From Pseudooceanicola lipolyticus (GTDB taxonomy: Bacteria; Pseudomonadota; Alphaproteobacteria; Rhodobacterales; Rhodobacteraceae), in contig NZ_PGTB01000009.1 in the NCBI RefSeq assembly GCF_002786325.1, positions 1 through 64,000 on the forward strand: a stretch of DNA of 64,000 bases, in the 5' to 3' direction. The notes below the pieces were generated by a model that saw nothing but the letters and a program-made list of their open reading frames with translations, did no database searches and was not told the origin of the DNA. A program made the translations under genes and the position numbers. This document shows positions 17,848 to 26,128 of this stretch, piece by piece. The stretch's first letter is position 1. Every line of letters starts with the position of its first letter.

Positions 17848-19386
17848 ATGGGTGAATCGGAAAATGCCGCTGTTTACTTTGTGGATCGTCACGTCGAGGA
17901 GGGGCGCGCCGACAAGGTGGCGTTCCGCGAGGCGGACGGGCGCAAGCGCAGCCTGACCTATGGCCAGTTGGCCGAGGAGGCCTCGCGCTTTGCCGGGGCG
18001 CTCTACCGCCATGGCGTGCGCCGGGAAGAGCGGATCGCGATGATCGTCCGCGATCAGATTGAATTTCCGGTGGTGTTCTGGGGGGCGCTCAAGGCCGGCG
18101 CCATTCCGGTGCCGCTGAACACGTTGCTGTCCTCGGCGGTTTACGAAGACATCCTGAACGACAGCCGCGCCTCGATCCTGGTGGTGTCCGAGCAGCTGTG
18201 GGAGGTGGTCGAGCCGGCGGTGCAGGGCAACCGTTTCCTGCGGGCGATCCTGGTGATTGGCGAGGCGCCGCGGGGCACCGAAAGCTATGCCGAATTCATC
18301 AGGGACGCGCCGCCGCAGCCGGCGGTCGAGGCACATGGCGACGAACTGGCCTTCTGGCTTTATTCCTCGGGTTCGACGGGCACGCCCAAGGGGGTCCGCC
18401 ATGTGCATGCCTCGCTGAAGGCGACGGTGGATACCTTCGGGCGGCAGGTGCTGGGCATTCGCGAGGACGACACCGTGTATTCGGTGGCCAAGATGTTCTT
18501 TGCCTACGGGTTGGGCAATGCCATGTCCTTCCCGATGGCGGTGGGGGCGACCACCATCCTTTATGGCGGCCGCCCCACGCCCGATGCCGCCCTGGAGATC
18601 ATGAAAACTGAAAGGCCCACGGTGTTCTGTGCGGTGCCGACGCTTTATGCGGCGCTGGTCGCGGCGCAGGAAAAGGCCGGTGGCAAGCCCGACCACGCGA
18701 TCCGCATCTGCACCTCGGCGGGCGAGGCGTTGCCGCGCGAGGTGGGCGAACGCTGGGAAAAGCTGTGGGGCGCCGAGATTGTCGATGGCGTCGGCTCGAC
18801 CGAGATGCTGCATATCTTCCTGTCAAACCGTCCCGGCGATTGCGTCTATGGCACGTCGGGCCTGGCGGTGCCCGGCTACGAGGTGCGGCTGGTCGATGAG
18901 CATGACGAGGATGTGGCCGAGGGCGAGGTTGGTGAACTTCTGGTGCGCGGCCCGTCCAGCGCCGATGGCTATTGGAACCGCCGCAGCAAAAGCATGTCGA
19001 CCTTCCAGGGCCACTGGACCCGCACCGGCGACAAATACGAGCGCACCCCTGCCGGGCGCTTTGTCTATTGCGGGCGCACCGACGACATGTTCAAGGTCTC
19101 GGGCATCTGGGTTTCGCCCTTCGAGGTCGAGCAGGCGCTGGTCGAGCATCCCGGCGTGCTGGAGGCGGCGGTGGTGCCCAAGGCCGATGACAAGGGGTTG
19201 GAGAAGCCCAAGGCCTTTGTGGTGCTGAAATCGGGCACCTGCGCCGAAGATGTCGGCGACCTGAAAGAGTTCGTGAAGCAGAAGATCGGCATGTGGAAAT
19301 ATCCCCGCTGGATCGAATTTGTCGACGATCTTCCCAAGACCGCAACTGGCAAGATCCAGCGGTTCAAGCTGAGGGAGTCTGTGTGA
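17848..19386 (+). CDS. bclA: Benzoate-CoA ligase
   Basis: 512 residues, an ANL-superfamily adenylate-forming enzyme that makes benzoyl-CoA from benzoate, ATP and CoA, the entry step to the box pathway. The P-loop-like motif YSSGSTGTPKG starts near residue 172, the A5 region VDGVGSTEML follows, then TGDKYERT and the catalytic Lys motif PKTATGKIQRF close to the C terminus. The assignment to benzoate rests on similarity to benzoate-CoA ligases and on the neighbouring box genes; 2-aminobenzoate or other benzoates could also be used. The start at 17848 has GGGAGGGG upstream and removes a non-conserved leader. Confidence 0.9.
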   Translation: MGESENAAVYFVDRHVEEGRADKVAFREADGRKRSLTYGQLAEEASRFAGALYRHGVRREERIAMIVRDQIEFPVVFWGALKAGAIPVPLNTLLSSAVYEDILNDSRASILVVSEQLWEVVEPAVQGNRFLRAILVIGEAPRGTESYAEFIRDAPPQPAVEAHGDELAFWLYSSGSTGTPKGVRHVHASLKATVDTFGRQVLGIREDDTVYSVAKMFFAYGLGNAMSFPMAVGATTILYGGRPTPDAALEIMKTERPTVFCAVPTLYAALVAAQEKAGGKPDHAIRICTSAGEALPREVGERWEKLWGAEIVDGVGSTEMLHIFLSNRPGDCVYGTSGLAVPGYEVRLVDEHDEDVAEGEVGELLVRGPSSADGYWNRRSKSMSTFQGHWTRTGDKYERTPAGRFVYCGRTDDMFKVSGIWVSPFEVEQALVEHPGVLEAAVVPKADDKGLEKPKAFVVLKSGTCAEDVGDLKEFVKQKIGMWKYPRWIEFVDDLPKTATGKIQRFKLRESV

Positions 19387-20210
19387 TGGTGCTGGACTGG
19401 TCCGAAGCCTCGAACACGCCGCTGGTGATCGATGGCGCGCGGCTGGAATATTATTGCCTGGGCCCGGCGCCGGATGCGGCGCCCACCATCGTCATGTTGC
19501 ACGAGGGGCTGGGCTGCGCCGCGCTGTGGCGCGACTTTCCCAAGCGGGTGGCCGAGGTCACCGGCATGGGAGTATTCGTCTATTCGCGCGCTGGCTATGG
19601 TCAGTCCGACCCGGTCGATCTGCCGCGCCCGCTGGATTTCATGACCCGCGAGGCCAAGCAGAGCCTGCCGCAGATTCTGGACGCCATCGGGTTTCGGCGC
19701 GGTATCCTGTTCGGCCATTCCGACGGCGCCACCATCGCCGGGATCCATGCCGGCAGCGTCGAAGATTTCCGCGTGCGCGGCCTGATCCTGATGGCGCCGC
19801 ATTTCTTCACCGAACCCGGTGGGCTGGCGGCGATTGCCGAGGCCAGGAAGAGCTATGAACAAGGCGGGCTGAAAGAGCGGCTGGCCAGGTATCACCGCGA
19901 CCCCGAAATCGCCTTTCGCGGCTGGAACGATGTCTGGCTGGATCCTGGCTTTGCCAAGTGGAACGTGGCCGAGGTGATCGATTATTTCCGCATTCCTGCG
20001 CTGGCGATCCAGGGGCGCGACGACCAGTACGGCACGCTGGCGCAGATCGAGGTGATCGAAGAGCGCGCCTATTCCCCGGTGGATATGGTGGTGATCGACA
20101 ATTGCAAACATGCGCCGCATCTGGAGCAGCCCGAGGCGGTGCTGGCGGCGGTGGCAGAGTTCACCGCACGGCTGGAGCGGATCGAGGCGGCCGAGGTTGA
20201 GCAGGCCTGA
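19386..20210 (+). CDS. Alpha/beta-hydrolase of the box cluster
   Basis: 274 residues. The oxyanion segment LHEGLGCAALWRDFP and the nucleophile elbow FGHSDGAT (Ser112) identify an alpha/beta hydrolase; the late His in NCKHAPHLEQP completes a plausible triad. Hydrolases of this type are often found in box clusters, where a thioester or ring-opened intermediate may be the substrate; no reaction is established from sequence. Its ATG shares the last base of the ligase stop (TGATG), so the two are translationally coupled. Confidence 0.85.
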   Translation: MVLDWSEASNTPLVIDGARLEYYCLGPAPDAAPTIVMLHEGLGCAALWRDFPKRVAEVTGMGVFVYSRAGYGQSDPVDLPRPLDFMTREAKQSLPQILDAIGFRRGILFGHSDGATIAGIHAGSVEDFRVRGLILMAPHFFTEPGGLAAIAEARKSYEQGGLKERLARYHRDPEIAFRGWNDVWLDPGFAKWNVAEVIDYFRIPALAIQGRDDQYGTLAQIEVIEERAYSPVDMVVIDNCKHAPHLEQPEAVLAAVAEFTARLERIEAAEVEQA

Positions 20211-20655
20211 ACCTATCCCGCTGCCGCCCCATGCCCATGTGCCGGGGCGCAATGGGCGGCATGACGACGCTGTCTTCGCGCGGTTTCACGACAGCGTCCG
20301 CCCCGGCATGGGGGCGAAGGAACTGGCCCGCACCCTCGCCTGGCGGGCCGGCTGGGTCTATCTGAACCGGGGGTTCTATTGGGAAGCGCATGAGGTGCTG
20401 GAGCCGGTCTGGATGGTATTGCCGGACGGATCGGCCGAACGGCAGTTCACCCAGGCGCTGATCCAGCTGGCCAATGCCGCGCTGAAACACCGGATGGGGC
20501 GCGAGAACGCGGTACGGCGGCTGTGCGGCATCGTCGAGAAGCATCTGGCCGCCTGTGGCACGTCAGAGCGGGTCATGGGGCTGGAGGTGAGGGCGGTCCG
20601 CGACCGGCTGGCGATTCTTCGTGGCGGCGGTGGTTTGGGGGTTTTGGTAGAATGA
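20197..20655 (+). CDS. DUF309 family protein
   Basis: 152 residues from TTG 20197, a start chosen because it begins just before the conserved part and lies 14 bases inside the end of the hydrolase gene with CGAGG upstream. The DUF309 pattern is clear: LNRGFYWEAHEVLEPVW and, later, FTQALIQLANAALKHRMG. The fold is an all-helical bundle with a conserved Glu-x-His-Glu; function unknown. Its place at the end of the ligase-hydrolase operon suggests a role linked to benzoate use, which is inference. Confidence 0.75.
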   Translation: MSRPEPIPLPPHAHVPGRNGRHDDAVFARFHDSVRPGMGAKELARTLAWRAGWVYLNRGFYWEAHEVLEPVWMVLPDGSAERQFTQALIQLANAALKHRMGRENAVRRLCGIVEKHLAACGTSERVMGLEVRAVRDRLAILRGGGGLGVLVE

Positions 20656-20750
20656 TGCACTATAGTGCACTTCAAGATGGCAGTAAAATGCCAGCAATTC
20701 GATAATTCGATGATTTTAAACAATTTAAAAATGGCACTATTTTGCACACC
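20656..20750 (+). promoter_or_regulatory. Cluster of TGCA/GCACTAT repeats upstream of boxC (candidate BoxR operators)
   Basis: TGCACTATAGTGCA (20656-20669) is a perfect 14-bp palindrome. TGGCA-N6-TGCCA follows at 20678-20693, and GGCACTATTTTGCAC at about 20733-20747 contains two more half-sites. All lie in the 158 bases between the DUF309 stop and the boxC ATG, a stretch that is clearly AT-richer than its surroundings. Confidence 0.6.
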
Positions 20751-20813
20751 GCTCTTTACCTGAGCTGTGCAAAGCATTAAAGTGCCACCCAGGAGAAACC
20801 CAGGGAGCGCGAC

Positions 20814-22475
20814 ATGTCCAAGGTAATCGACTTTCAGACCGATCCTTCGAAATATCGGCACTGGCGTGTGGAGTATGACGGGGATGTCGCCAATCTCTAC
20901 ATGGATGTGGATGAAAAGGGTGGCCTGTTTGACGGGTATGAGCTGAAGCTCAATTCCTACGACCTGGGCGTCGATATCGAGCTGGCCGACGTGGTTCAGC
21001 GGATGCGGTTCGAGCATCCCGAGGTCAAGGTTGTGGTGATGCAATCCGGCAAGGACAAGGTGTTCTGCGCCGGCGCGAATATCCGCATGCTGGGTGGGGC
21101 CAGCCACGCCCACAAGGTGAATTTCTGCAAGTTCACCAACGAGACCCGCAACACCTTTGAAGCCGCCGAGGCGGATTCGGGCCAGAAATACATCGCCGCG
21201 GTGCGTGGCGCCTGTGCCGGTGGCGGCTATGAGCTGGCGCTGGCCTGCAATTACATCATGCTGACCAATGACAGTTCGTCCTCGGTCGCGCTGCCCGAGG
21301 TGCCGCTGCTGGCGGTGCTGCCCGGCACCGGCGGGCTGACCCGTGTCACCGACAAGCGCAAGGTGCGTCGCGACCGGGCCGATGTGTTCTGCTCGATCGA
21401 GGAAGGCGTGCGCGGCGACCGCGCCAAGGAATGGAAGCTGGTCGACGAGGTCGTCGCCAATTCCAAGTTCGACGACACCGTCAAGGAGCGCGCGAGGGAA
21501 TTTGCCGCCGCGTCGAACAAGCCGGATGGGTTGACCGGGATCGAGCTGAAACCGCTTGATCGCAAGATCGCCAAGGACGGTTCGCTCACCTATTCGCTGG
21601 TCGAGGTCACGCTGGACCGTGACGCCGGCAAGGCGACCATCCTGATCAAGGGGCCCGAGGGCGATGCCCCGGCCGACACCGACGCGCTGCAGGCCGAGGG
21701 CTGCAACGGCTATATGCTGCGCCTGGCCCGCGAGTTGGACGATGCCATATTGCATCTGCGGCTGAACGAGCGTCAGGTCGGGCTGGTGGTGTTTACCACC
21801 CAGGGCGATGGCGAACGGGTGGCCGCGCATGAAAAGCTGCTGTTGGACAATGCCGATCACTGGCTGGCCAATGAGATCCTGCAATACTGGAAGCGGGTGC
21901 TGAAACGCATCGACCTGACCTCGCGCAGCATGGTGGCGCTGGTCGAACATGGCTCGTGCTATACCGGGATGCTGGCCGAGATCCTGTGGGCGGTCGACCG
22001 CAGCTATATGATGCTGGACGAGTTCGAGGGCGACAACCGGCCGCTGGCGGCGATCACCCTGACCGAGTCGAATTTCGGCACCTACCCGATGAGCAATGAC
22101 CTGACCCGCCTGGAAACCCGGTTCCTGGGGGAACCCGAGGCAGTGGCCGCCGCGAAGGACAAGATTGGCGAGCCGCTGGAGGCGGACGACGCAGATGAAC
22201 TGGGCCTGGTCACTTACATCCTGGATGACATCGACTGGGAAGACGAGGTGCGGATCTTCATGGAAGAGCGCGCCAGCTTCTCGCCCGACGCGATGACCGG
22301 GATGGAGGCGAACCTGCGCTTTGCCGGGCCCGAAACCATGGAAACCCGGATCTTCGGCCGCCTGACCGCCTGGCAGAACTGGATCTTCCAGCGGCCCAAC
22401 GCCGTCGGCAAGGACGGGGCGCTGCAACGCTACGGCAGCGGGGTGCGTGGCGAATACAACATGGAACGGGTGTGA
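20814..22475 (+). CDS. boxC: 2,3-epoxybenzoyl-CoA dihydrolase / benzoyl-CoA-dihydrodiol lyase BoxC
   Basis: 553 residues, the family length. BoxC opens the ring of 2,3-epoxybenzoyl-CoA hydrolytically, releasing formate and 3,4-dehydroadipyl-CoA semialdehyde. It belongs to the crotonase superfamily: the N-terminal half shows VFCAGANIRMLGG and GACAGGGYELALACN (CoA-binding and oxyanion-hole segments). The long C-terminal half with the YNMERV ending is specific to BoxC. GGAGCGCGAC precedes the ATG. First gene of the box operon proper. Confidence 0.95.
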   Translation: MSKVIDFQTDPSKYRHWRVEYDGDVANLYMDVDEKGGLFDGYELKLNSYDLGVDIELADVVQRMRFEHPEVKVVVMQSGKDKVFCAGANIRMLGGASHAHKVNFCKFTNETRNTFEAAEADSGQKYIAAVRGACAGGGYELALACNYIMLTNDSSSSVALPEVPLLAVLPGTGGLTRVTDKRKVRRDRADVFCSIEEGVRGDRAKEWKLVDEVVANSKFDDTVKERAREFAAASNKPDGLTGIELKPLDRKIAKDGSLTYSLVEVTLDRDAGKATILIKGPEGDAPADTDALQAEGCNGYMLRLARELDDAILHLRLNERQVGLVVFTTQGDGERVAAHEKLLLDNADHWLANEILQYWKRVLKRIDLTSRSMVALVEHGSCYTGMLAEILWAVDRSYMMLDEFEGDNRPLAAITLTESNFGTYPMSNDLTRLETRFLGEPEAVAAAKDKIGEPLEADDADELGLVTYILDDIDWEDEVRIFMEERASFSPDAMTGMEANLRFAGPETMETRIFGRLTAWQNWIFQRPNAVGKDGALQRYGSGVRGEYNMERV

Positions 22476-22563
22476 GGACGGGGGTGAACCCCATCCGGCA
22501 AACCAACTTTCCGGCGCAGGATGCGGGCAACCTCATCCTTCCCCGGCCCAAACGGAGGAAAAT

Positions 22564-24015
22564 ATGCTCGATCTCATCAATGTCAGCTACGACACCCAGA
22601 TCCCCAACAATGTCGGGCTTTCCAGCGACAAGAAGGTGCTGAAGGCGCTGGAGAAATGGCATCCCGGCTATATCAACTGGTGGAACCACCTGATCCCGCA
22701 GAACTTCCAGGAATCGATGGTCTATCTGCGCACCGCCGTGTCGGTCGATCCCAAGGGCTGGGCCAAGTTCGATTATGTGAAGATGCCGGAATACCGCTGG
22801 GGCGTGTTGCTTGCGCCGCAGGTCGAGGACCGCAAGATCCCCTGTGGTGAACATTACGGCCAGCCCGCCTGGCAGGAAGTGCCGGGCGAATACCGCAATA
22901 TGCTGAAACGCCTGATCGTGATCCAGGGGGATACCGAGCCAGGATCGGTCGAGCAGCAGAAGTTCCTCGGCCTGACCGCGCCCTCGCTCTATGACATGCG
23001 CAACCTGTTCCAGGTGAACGTGGAAGAGGGGCGCCATCTCTGGGCGATGGTCTACCTGCTGCAGAAATATTTCGGCCGTGACGGCCGGGAAGAGGCGGAC
23101 GAACTGCTGGTCCGCTCGTCGGGCTCGGACGAGGCGCCACGGATGCTGGGTGCCTTCAACGAGGAAACGCCCGATTGGCTGTCCTTCTTCATGTTCACCT
23201 ATTTCACCGACCGTGACGGCAAGATGCAGCTGGAATCGCTGGCGCAATCCGGCTTTGACCCGCTGTCGCGCACCTGCCGCTTCATGCTGACCGAAGAGGC
23301 GCACCATATGTTCGTGGGCGAAACCGGGGTTGGCCGGGTGATCCAGAAAACCTGCGAGCGCATGAACGAGGCCGGGATCACCGACCCCTATGACATCAAC
23401 AAGGTGCGCGACCTGGGGGTGATCGACCTGCCCACGATCCAGAAAAAGCTGAACCTGCATTACACTCTGTCGCTGGACCTGTTCGGGCAGGAGGTGTCGA
23501 CCAACGCGGCGAACGCCTTCAACGCCGGGATCAAGGGCCGCTTTATGGAAATGCGGATCGACGACGATCACCAGTTGAAGGATGCGACCTATCAGGTTTG
23601 CACCATCAAGGACGGCAAGATCGTCACCGAAGAGGCGCCGGCGCTGACCGCGATCAACATGCGGCTGCGCGACGACTATATCCGCGACGCTGCCGGTGGC
23701 GTGGGTCGCTGGAACAAGATCATCGATAAACACGGGATCGAGTTCGAGCTGAAGCTGCCGCATGAGGGCTTTCACCGCCAGATCGGCGTGTTCAGTGCGG
23801 TCGCGGTCGATCCCGAAGGCAAGATCATCTCGTCCGAGGAATGGAACAAGCGCCGCGACGAGTGGCTGCCGACCAAGGCCGATGGCGACTACATCCAGTC
23901 GCTGATGAAACCAGTCTATGAACCCGGCAAGTTCGCCGGCTGGATCGCGCCGCCGAAAGTCGGGATCGACAACAAGCCCGGCGATTTCGAATACGTCAAA
24001 CTGCACATGGCCTGA
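22564..24015 (+). CDS. boxB: Benzoyl-CoA 2,3-epoxidase oxygenase subunit BoxB
   Basis: 483 residues. BoxB is the non-haem di-iron monooxygenase that epoxidises benzoyl-CoA using O2 and electrons from BoxA. A ferritin-like iron-ligand segment is visible in MLTEEAHHMFVGE (adjacent Glu/His residues near 245) and in NVEEGRHLWAMVY (near 155). The ATG at 22564 follows CGGAGG at 5-nt spacing; an in-frame extension upstream to 22447 is non-conserved and overlaps boxC. Confidence 0.95.
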   Translation: MLDLINVSYDTQIPNNVGLSSDKKVLKALEKWHPGYINWWNHLIPQNFQESMVYLRTAVSVDPKGWAKFDYVKMPEYRWGVLLAPQVEDRKIPCGEHYGQPAWQEVPGEYRNMLKRLIVIQGDTEPGSVEQQKFLGLTAPSLYDMRNLFQVNVEEGRHLWAMVYLLQKYFGRDGREEADELLVRSSGSDEAPRMLGAFNEETPDWLSFFMFTYFTDRDGKMQLESLAQSGFDPLSRTCRFMLTEEAHHMFVGETGVGRVIQKTCERMNEAGITDPYDINKVRDLGVIDLPTIQKKLNLHYTLSLDLFGQEVSTNAANAFNAGIKGRFMEMRIDDDHQLKDATYQVCTIKDGKIVTEEAPALTAINMRLRDDYIRDAAGGVGRWNKIIDKHGIEFELKLPHEGFHRQIGVFSAVAVDPEGKIISSEEWNKRRDEWLPTKADGDYIQSLMKPVYEPGKFAGWIAPPKVGIDNKPGDFEYVKLHMA

Positions 24016-24057
24016 CCCAACCGGTCGCGCCTTAGATCGCGCCGATACCCGGGCCGG

Positions 24058-24080
24058 GAAGGGGCGGCCGCCGCCCCTTC
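24058..24080 (+). terminator. Strong stem-loop after boxB
   Basis: GAAGGGGCGG-CCG-CCGCCCCTTC: perfect 10-bp stem, 3-nt loop, 42 bases after the boxB stop. No T-tract, so partial termination or mRNA-end protection is more likely than full termination. The next gene starts 146 bases further on and may also have its own promoter. Confidence 0.55.
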
Positions 24081-24226
24081 ACCGCCAGCCGGCAGGCCGC
24101 CACGCGACGCAAGATCGTATGCTGGGGGAAACTGTGGTAAAGTGAGTGCTGTGTCACAGACTTAGACCAAAGCTCGTTCTACCAATCTGATTGCAACCGG
24201 CCCTTTTTCTATTCGGAGTATCAGTC

Positions 24227-24403
24227 ATGGAAATCGTTCGCAGCAAACCCGACACCTCCCAAACCTCGGCCCTGATGGCGGAGCTGGGCGCGCTCAATTG
24301 CGCCTGTGTCGGCTGCAGCAATTGCAATGGCTTGTGCGCGGAACTGATCGACGCTCTGACAATTCCAGAGCTGATCCTGTCCAGGAAACGCCAGTCGCAA
24401 TGA
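24227..24403 (+). CDS. Cys-rich miniprotein coupled to boxA
   Basis: A 58-residue protein from ATG 24227 with CGGAG eight bases upstream. Its centre carries five Cys in the pattern CxCxxCxxCxxxC (Cys 25, 27, 30, 33, 37), a spacing that looks like a metal or Fe-S site; the flanks are short helices. I do not recognise the family. Its stop overlaps the boxA ATG (ATGA), while boxA itself has only a poor ribosome site, so boxA translation probably depends on it. It could serve Fe-S delivery to BoxA or BoxB, but nothing in the sequence proves this. Confidence 0.65.
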   Translation: MEIVRSKPDTSQTSALMAELGALNCACVGCSNCNGLCAELIDALTIPELILSRKRQSQ

Positions 24404-25593
24404 ACAAGCCGCTCAAGCAGCACCTGATCGACCCCGAAATCTGCATCCGCTGTTACACCTGCGAGATGACCTGCCCGGTGCAGGCCATCGAGCATGACGA
24501 CAACAATGTCGTCGTCGATGCCTCCAAATGTAATTTCTGCATGGATTGCATCCCGGTCTGTCCCACCGGGTCCATCGACGAATGGCGGGTGGTGAACGAA
24601 CCCTATTCGCTGGAACAGCAATACGAGTGGATGGAACTGCCCGAGCAGGAAGAGATCGCAACCGCCGAGGATGCCGATGCCGATCTCGACACGCTGGACG
24701 AGGCGATGGCCGCCCTGTTGGCCGAGGCCCATGCCGGCGCGGGTGGCAAGGCCAAGGCGCCGGCCACGGCGTCAAAGCCGACCGTCAACATGTACAACCT
24801 CGGCAAGCCGGCCGAGGCCAAGGTACAGGGCAATTACCGCCTGACCGATGCCGATAGCGACAGCGACGTGCGGCTGATCCTGCTGGATTTCGGCGGCCAG
24901 CCGTTTCCGGTGCTGGAAGGCCAGTCGCTGGGCATCATCCCGCCGGGCAGCGACGATGCCGGCAAGCCGCACCTGCCGCGGCTCTATTCCGTGTCTTCGC
25001 CGCGCGATGGCGAGCGGCCGGGATACAACAACGTCTCGCTGACGGTGAAGCGCGAGGAAAAGGGCCTCTGCTCGAACTATGTCTGCGACCTGAAGCCGGG
25101 CGATACGGTGAAAGTGACGGGGCCGTTCGGCGCCACCTTCCTGCTGCCCTCGGATCCGGAGGCGCATCTGCTGATGATCTGCACCGGCACCGGTTCGGCC
25201 CCGTTCCGCAGCTTTACCATGCGGCGGCAGCGCGAATACCCGTCGCTGAAGAATTCGCTGACGCTGGTCTTCGGGGCGCGGCGGCCCGGCGAACTGCCCT
25301 ATTTCGGCCCGCTGAAAAAGGTGCCCGAAACCTTCATGCGCAAGGTCTTCGCCTTCTCGCGCGAGGATGGTGCGCCCAAGCAATATGTACAGGACAAGCT
25401 GCGCGAGGACCGGTCGCAGGTCGAGGCGCTGTTGAAGGATCCGAACGGACATATCTATATCTGTGGTCTGAAGGCGATGGAGAAGGGCGTGGAAGAGGCG
25501 CTGTCGGACATCGCCCGCGGCATTGGCATGAAATGGACCGATATCCGCGACGCGATGCGCGAAGACGGTCGTTATCACGTGGAAACCTACTGA
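24400..25593 (+). CDS. boxA: Benzoyl-CoA 2,3-epoxidase reductase subunit BoxA
   Basis: 397 residues. The N-terminal ferredoxin part holds two [4Fe-4S] motifs, CIRCYTCEMTCPVQAIE (from about residue 15) and CNFCMDCIPVCPTGSID (from about 46). A variable acidic/Ala-rich linker (about 75-130) leads to a ferredoxin-NADP reductase module with the FAD motif RLYSVSS and the NADPH motif ICTGTGSAPFRS. It passes electrons from NADPH to BoxB. The start at 24400 is inside an ATGA overlap with the Cys-rich miniprotein gene. Confidence 0.95.
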   Translation: MNKPLKQHLIDPEICIRCYTCEMTCPVQAIEHDDNNVVVDASKCNFCMDCIPVCPTGSIDEWRVVNEPYSLEQQYEWMELPEQEEIATAEDADADLDTLDEAMAALLAEAHAGAGGKAKAPATASKPTVNMYNLGKPAEAKVQGNYRLTDADSDSDVRLILLDFGGQPFPVLEGQSLGIIPPGSDDAGKPHLPRLYSVSSPRDGERPGYNNVSLTVKREEKGLCSNYVCDLKPGDTVKVTGPFGATFLLPSDPEAHLLMICTGTGSAPFRSFTMRRQREYPSLKNSLTLVFGARRPGELPYFGPLKKVPETFMRKVFAFSREDGAPKQYVQDKLREDRSQVEALLKDPNGHIYICGLKAMEKGVEEALSDIARGIGMKWTDIRDAMREDGRYHVETY

Positions 25594-26028
25594 ATGGCCG
25601 ATGCATCGGGGCCCGCAGTGTTCGAACATGAAATCCGCGTCGGCTGGGGCGATTGCGACCCGGCCAGGATTGCCTATACCGGGCGCCTGCCGGTCTTTGC
25701 GCTGGAGGCCATCGACGCCTGGTGGGAACATGTCCTGGGCGGGGACGGCTGGTATCAGCTTGAACTGGATCGCGGGTTCGGGACCCCGTTCGTACATCTG
25801 TCGCTGGATTTCCGTGCACCCGTGACCCCGCGCCACCGGCTGAAATGCGAGGTCTGGCCGACCCGGCTGGGCCGCACCTCGATCTCGTTCCGGGTGCTGG
25901 GACGGCAGGATGGCGTCTTGTGTTTCGAAGGCAATTTCACCTGCGTGTTCACCCGTGCGGCCACCGTCGACACCCGCGAACCGCCGCCTGAAATTCGCGA
26001 AATCGTCGAACCGCTGATCCGCGCCTGA
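25594..26028 (+). CDS. 4HBT-type acyl-CoA thioesterase
   Basis: 144 residues, a single hot-dog domain. GDCDPARIAYTGR near residue 20 is the catalytic-Asp motif of 4-hydroxybenzoyl-CoA thioesterase-like enzymes. It starts at the base after the boxA stop, so it belongs to the box operon. A benzoyl-CoA thioesterase that releases CoA when the pathway stalls is the likely role, as reported for box clusters in other bacteria; substrate choice here is inference. Confidence 0.88.
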   Translation: MADASGPAVFEHEIRVGWGDCDPARIAYTGRLPVFALEAIDAWWEHVLGGDGWYQLELDRGFGTPFVHLSLDFRAPVTPRHRLKCEVWPTRLGRTSISFRVLGRQDGVLCFEGNFTCVFTRAATVDTREPPPEIREIVEPLIRA

Positions 26029-26097
26029 GGGCGACGCGGCACAGAACCGCTGTAACGGTTTGGAAACGGATTGCCTGAGGCCCGGTCCCGTCGTAGA

Positions 26098-26117
26098 TTG
26101 TGCAATATATCACACAA
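26098..26117 (+). promoter_or_regulatory. TGCA-type inverted repeat at the boxR promoter
   Basis: TTGTGCAATATATCACACAA, a 20-bp imperfect palindrome with 16 of 20 symmetric positions, ends 11 bases before the boxR ATG. It contains one TGCA half-site and fits autoregulation by BoxR. Confidence 0.55.
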
Positions 26118-26128
26118 GCGCGGCGGGC

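Noticed and set aside
20376-24006. Very long antisense open frames (up to 683 codons) opposite boxC and boxB
   Set aside because: They mirror codon bias of high-GC genes, are His/Gln/Arg-rich, have no recognisable domains, and lie fully opposite well-identified genes. The same holds for the long antisense frame opposite dctM (15628-17394).
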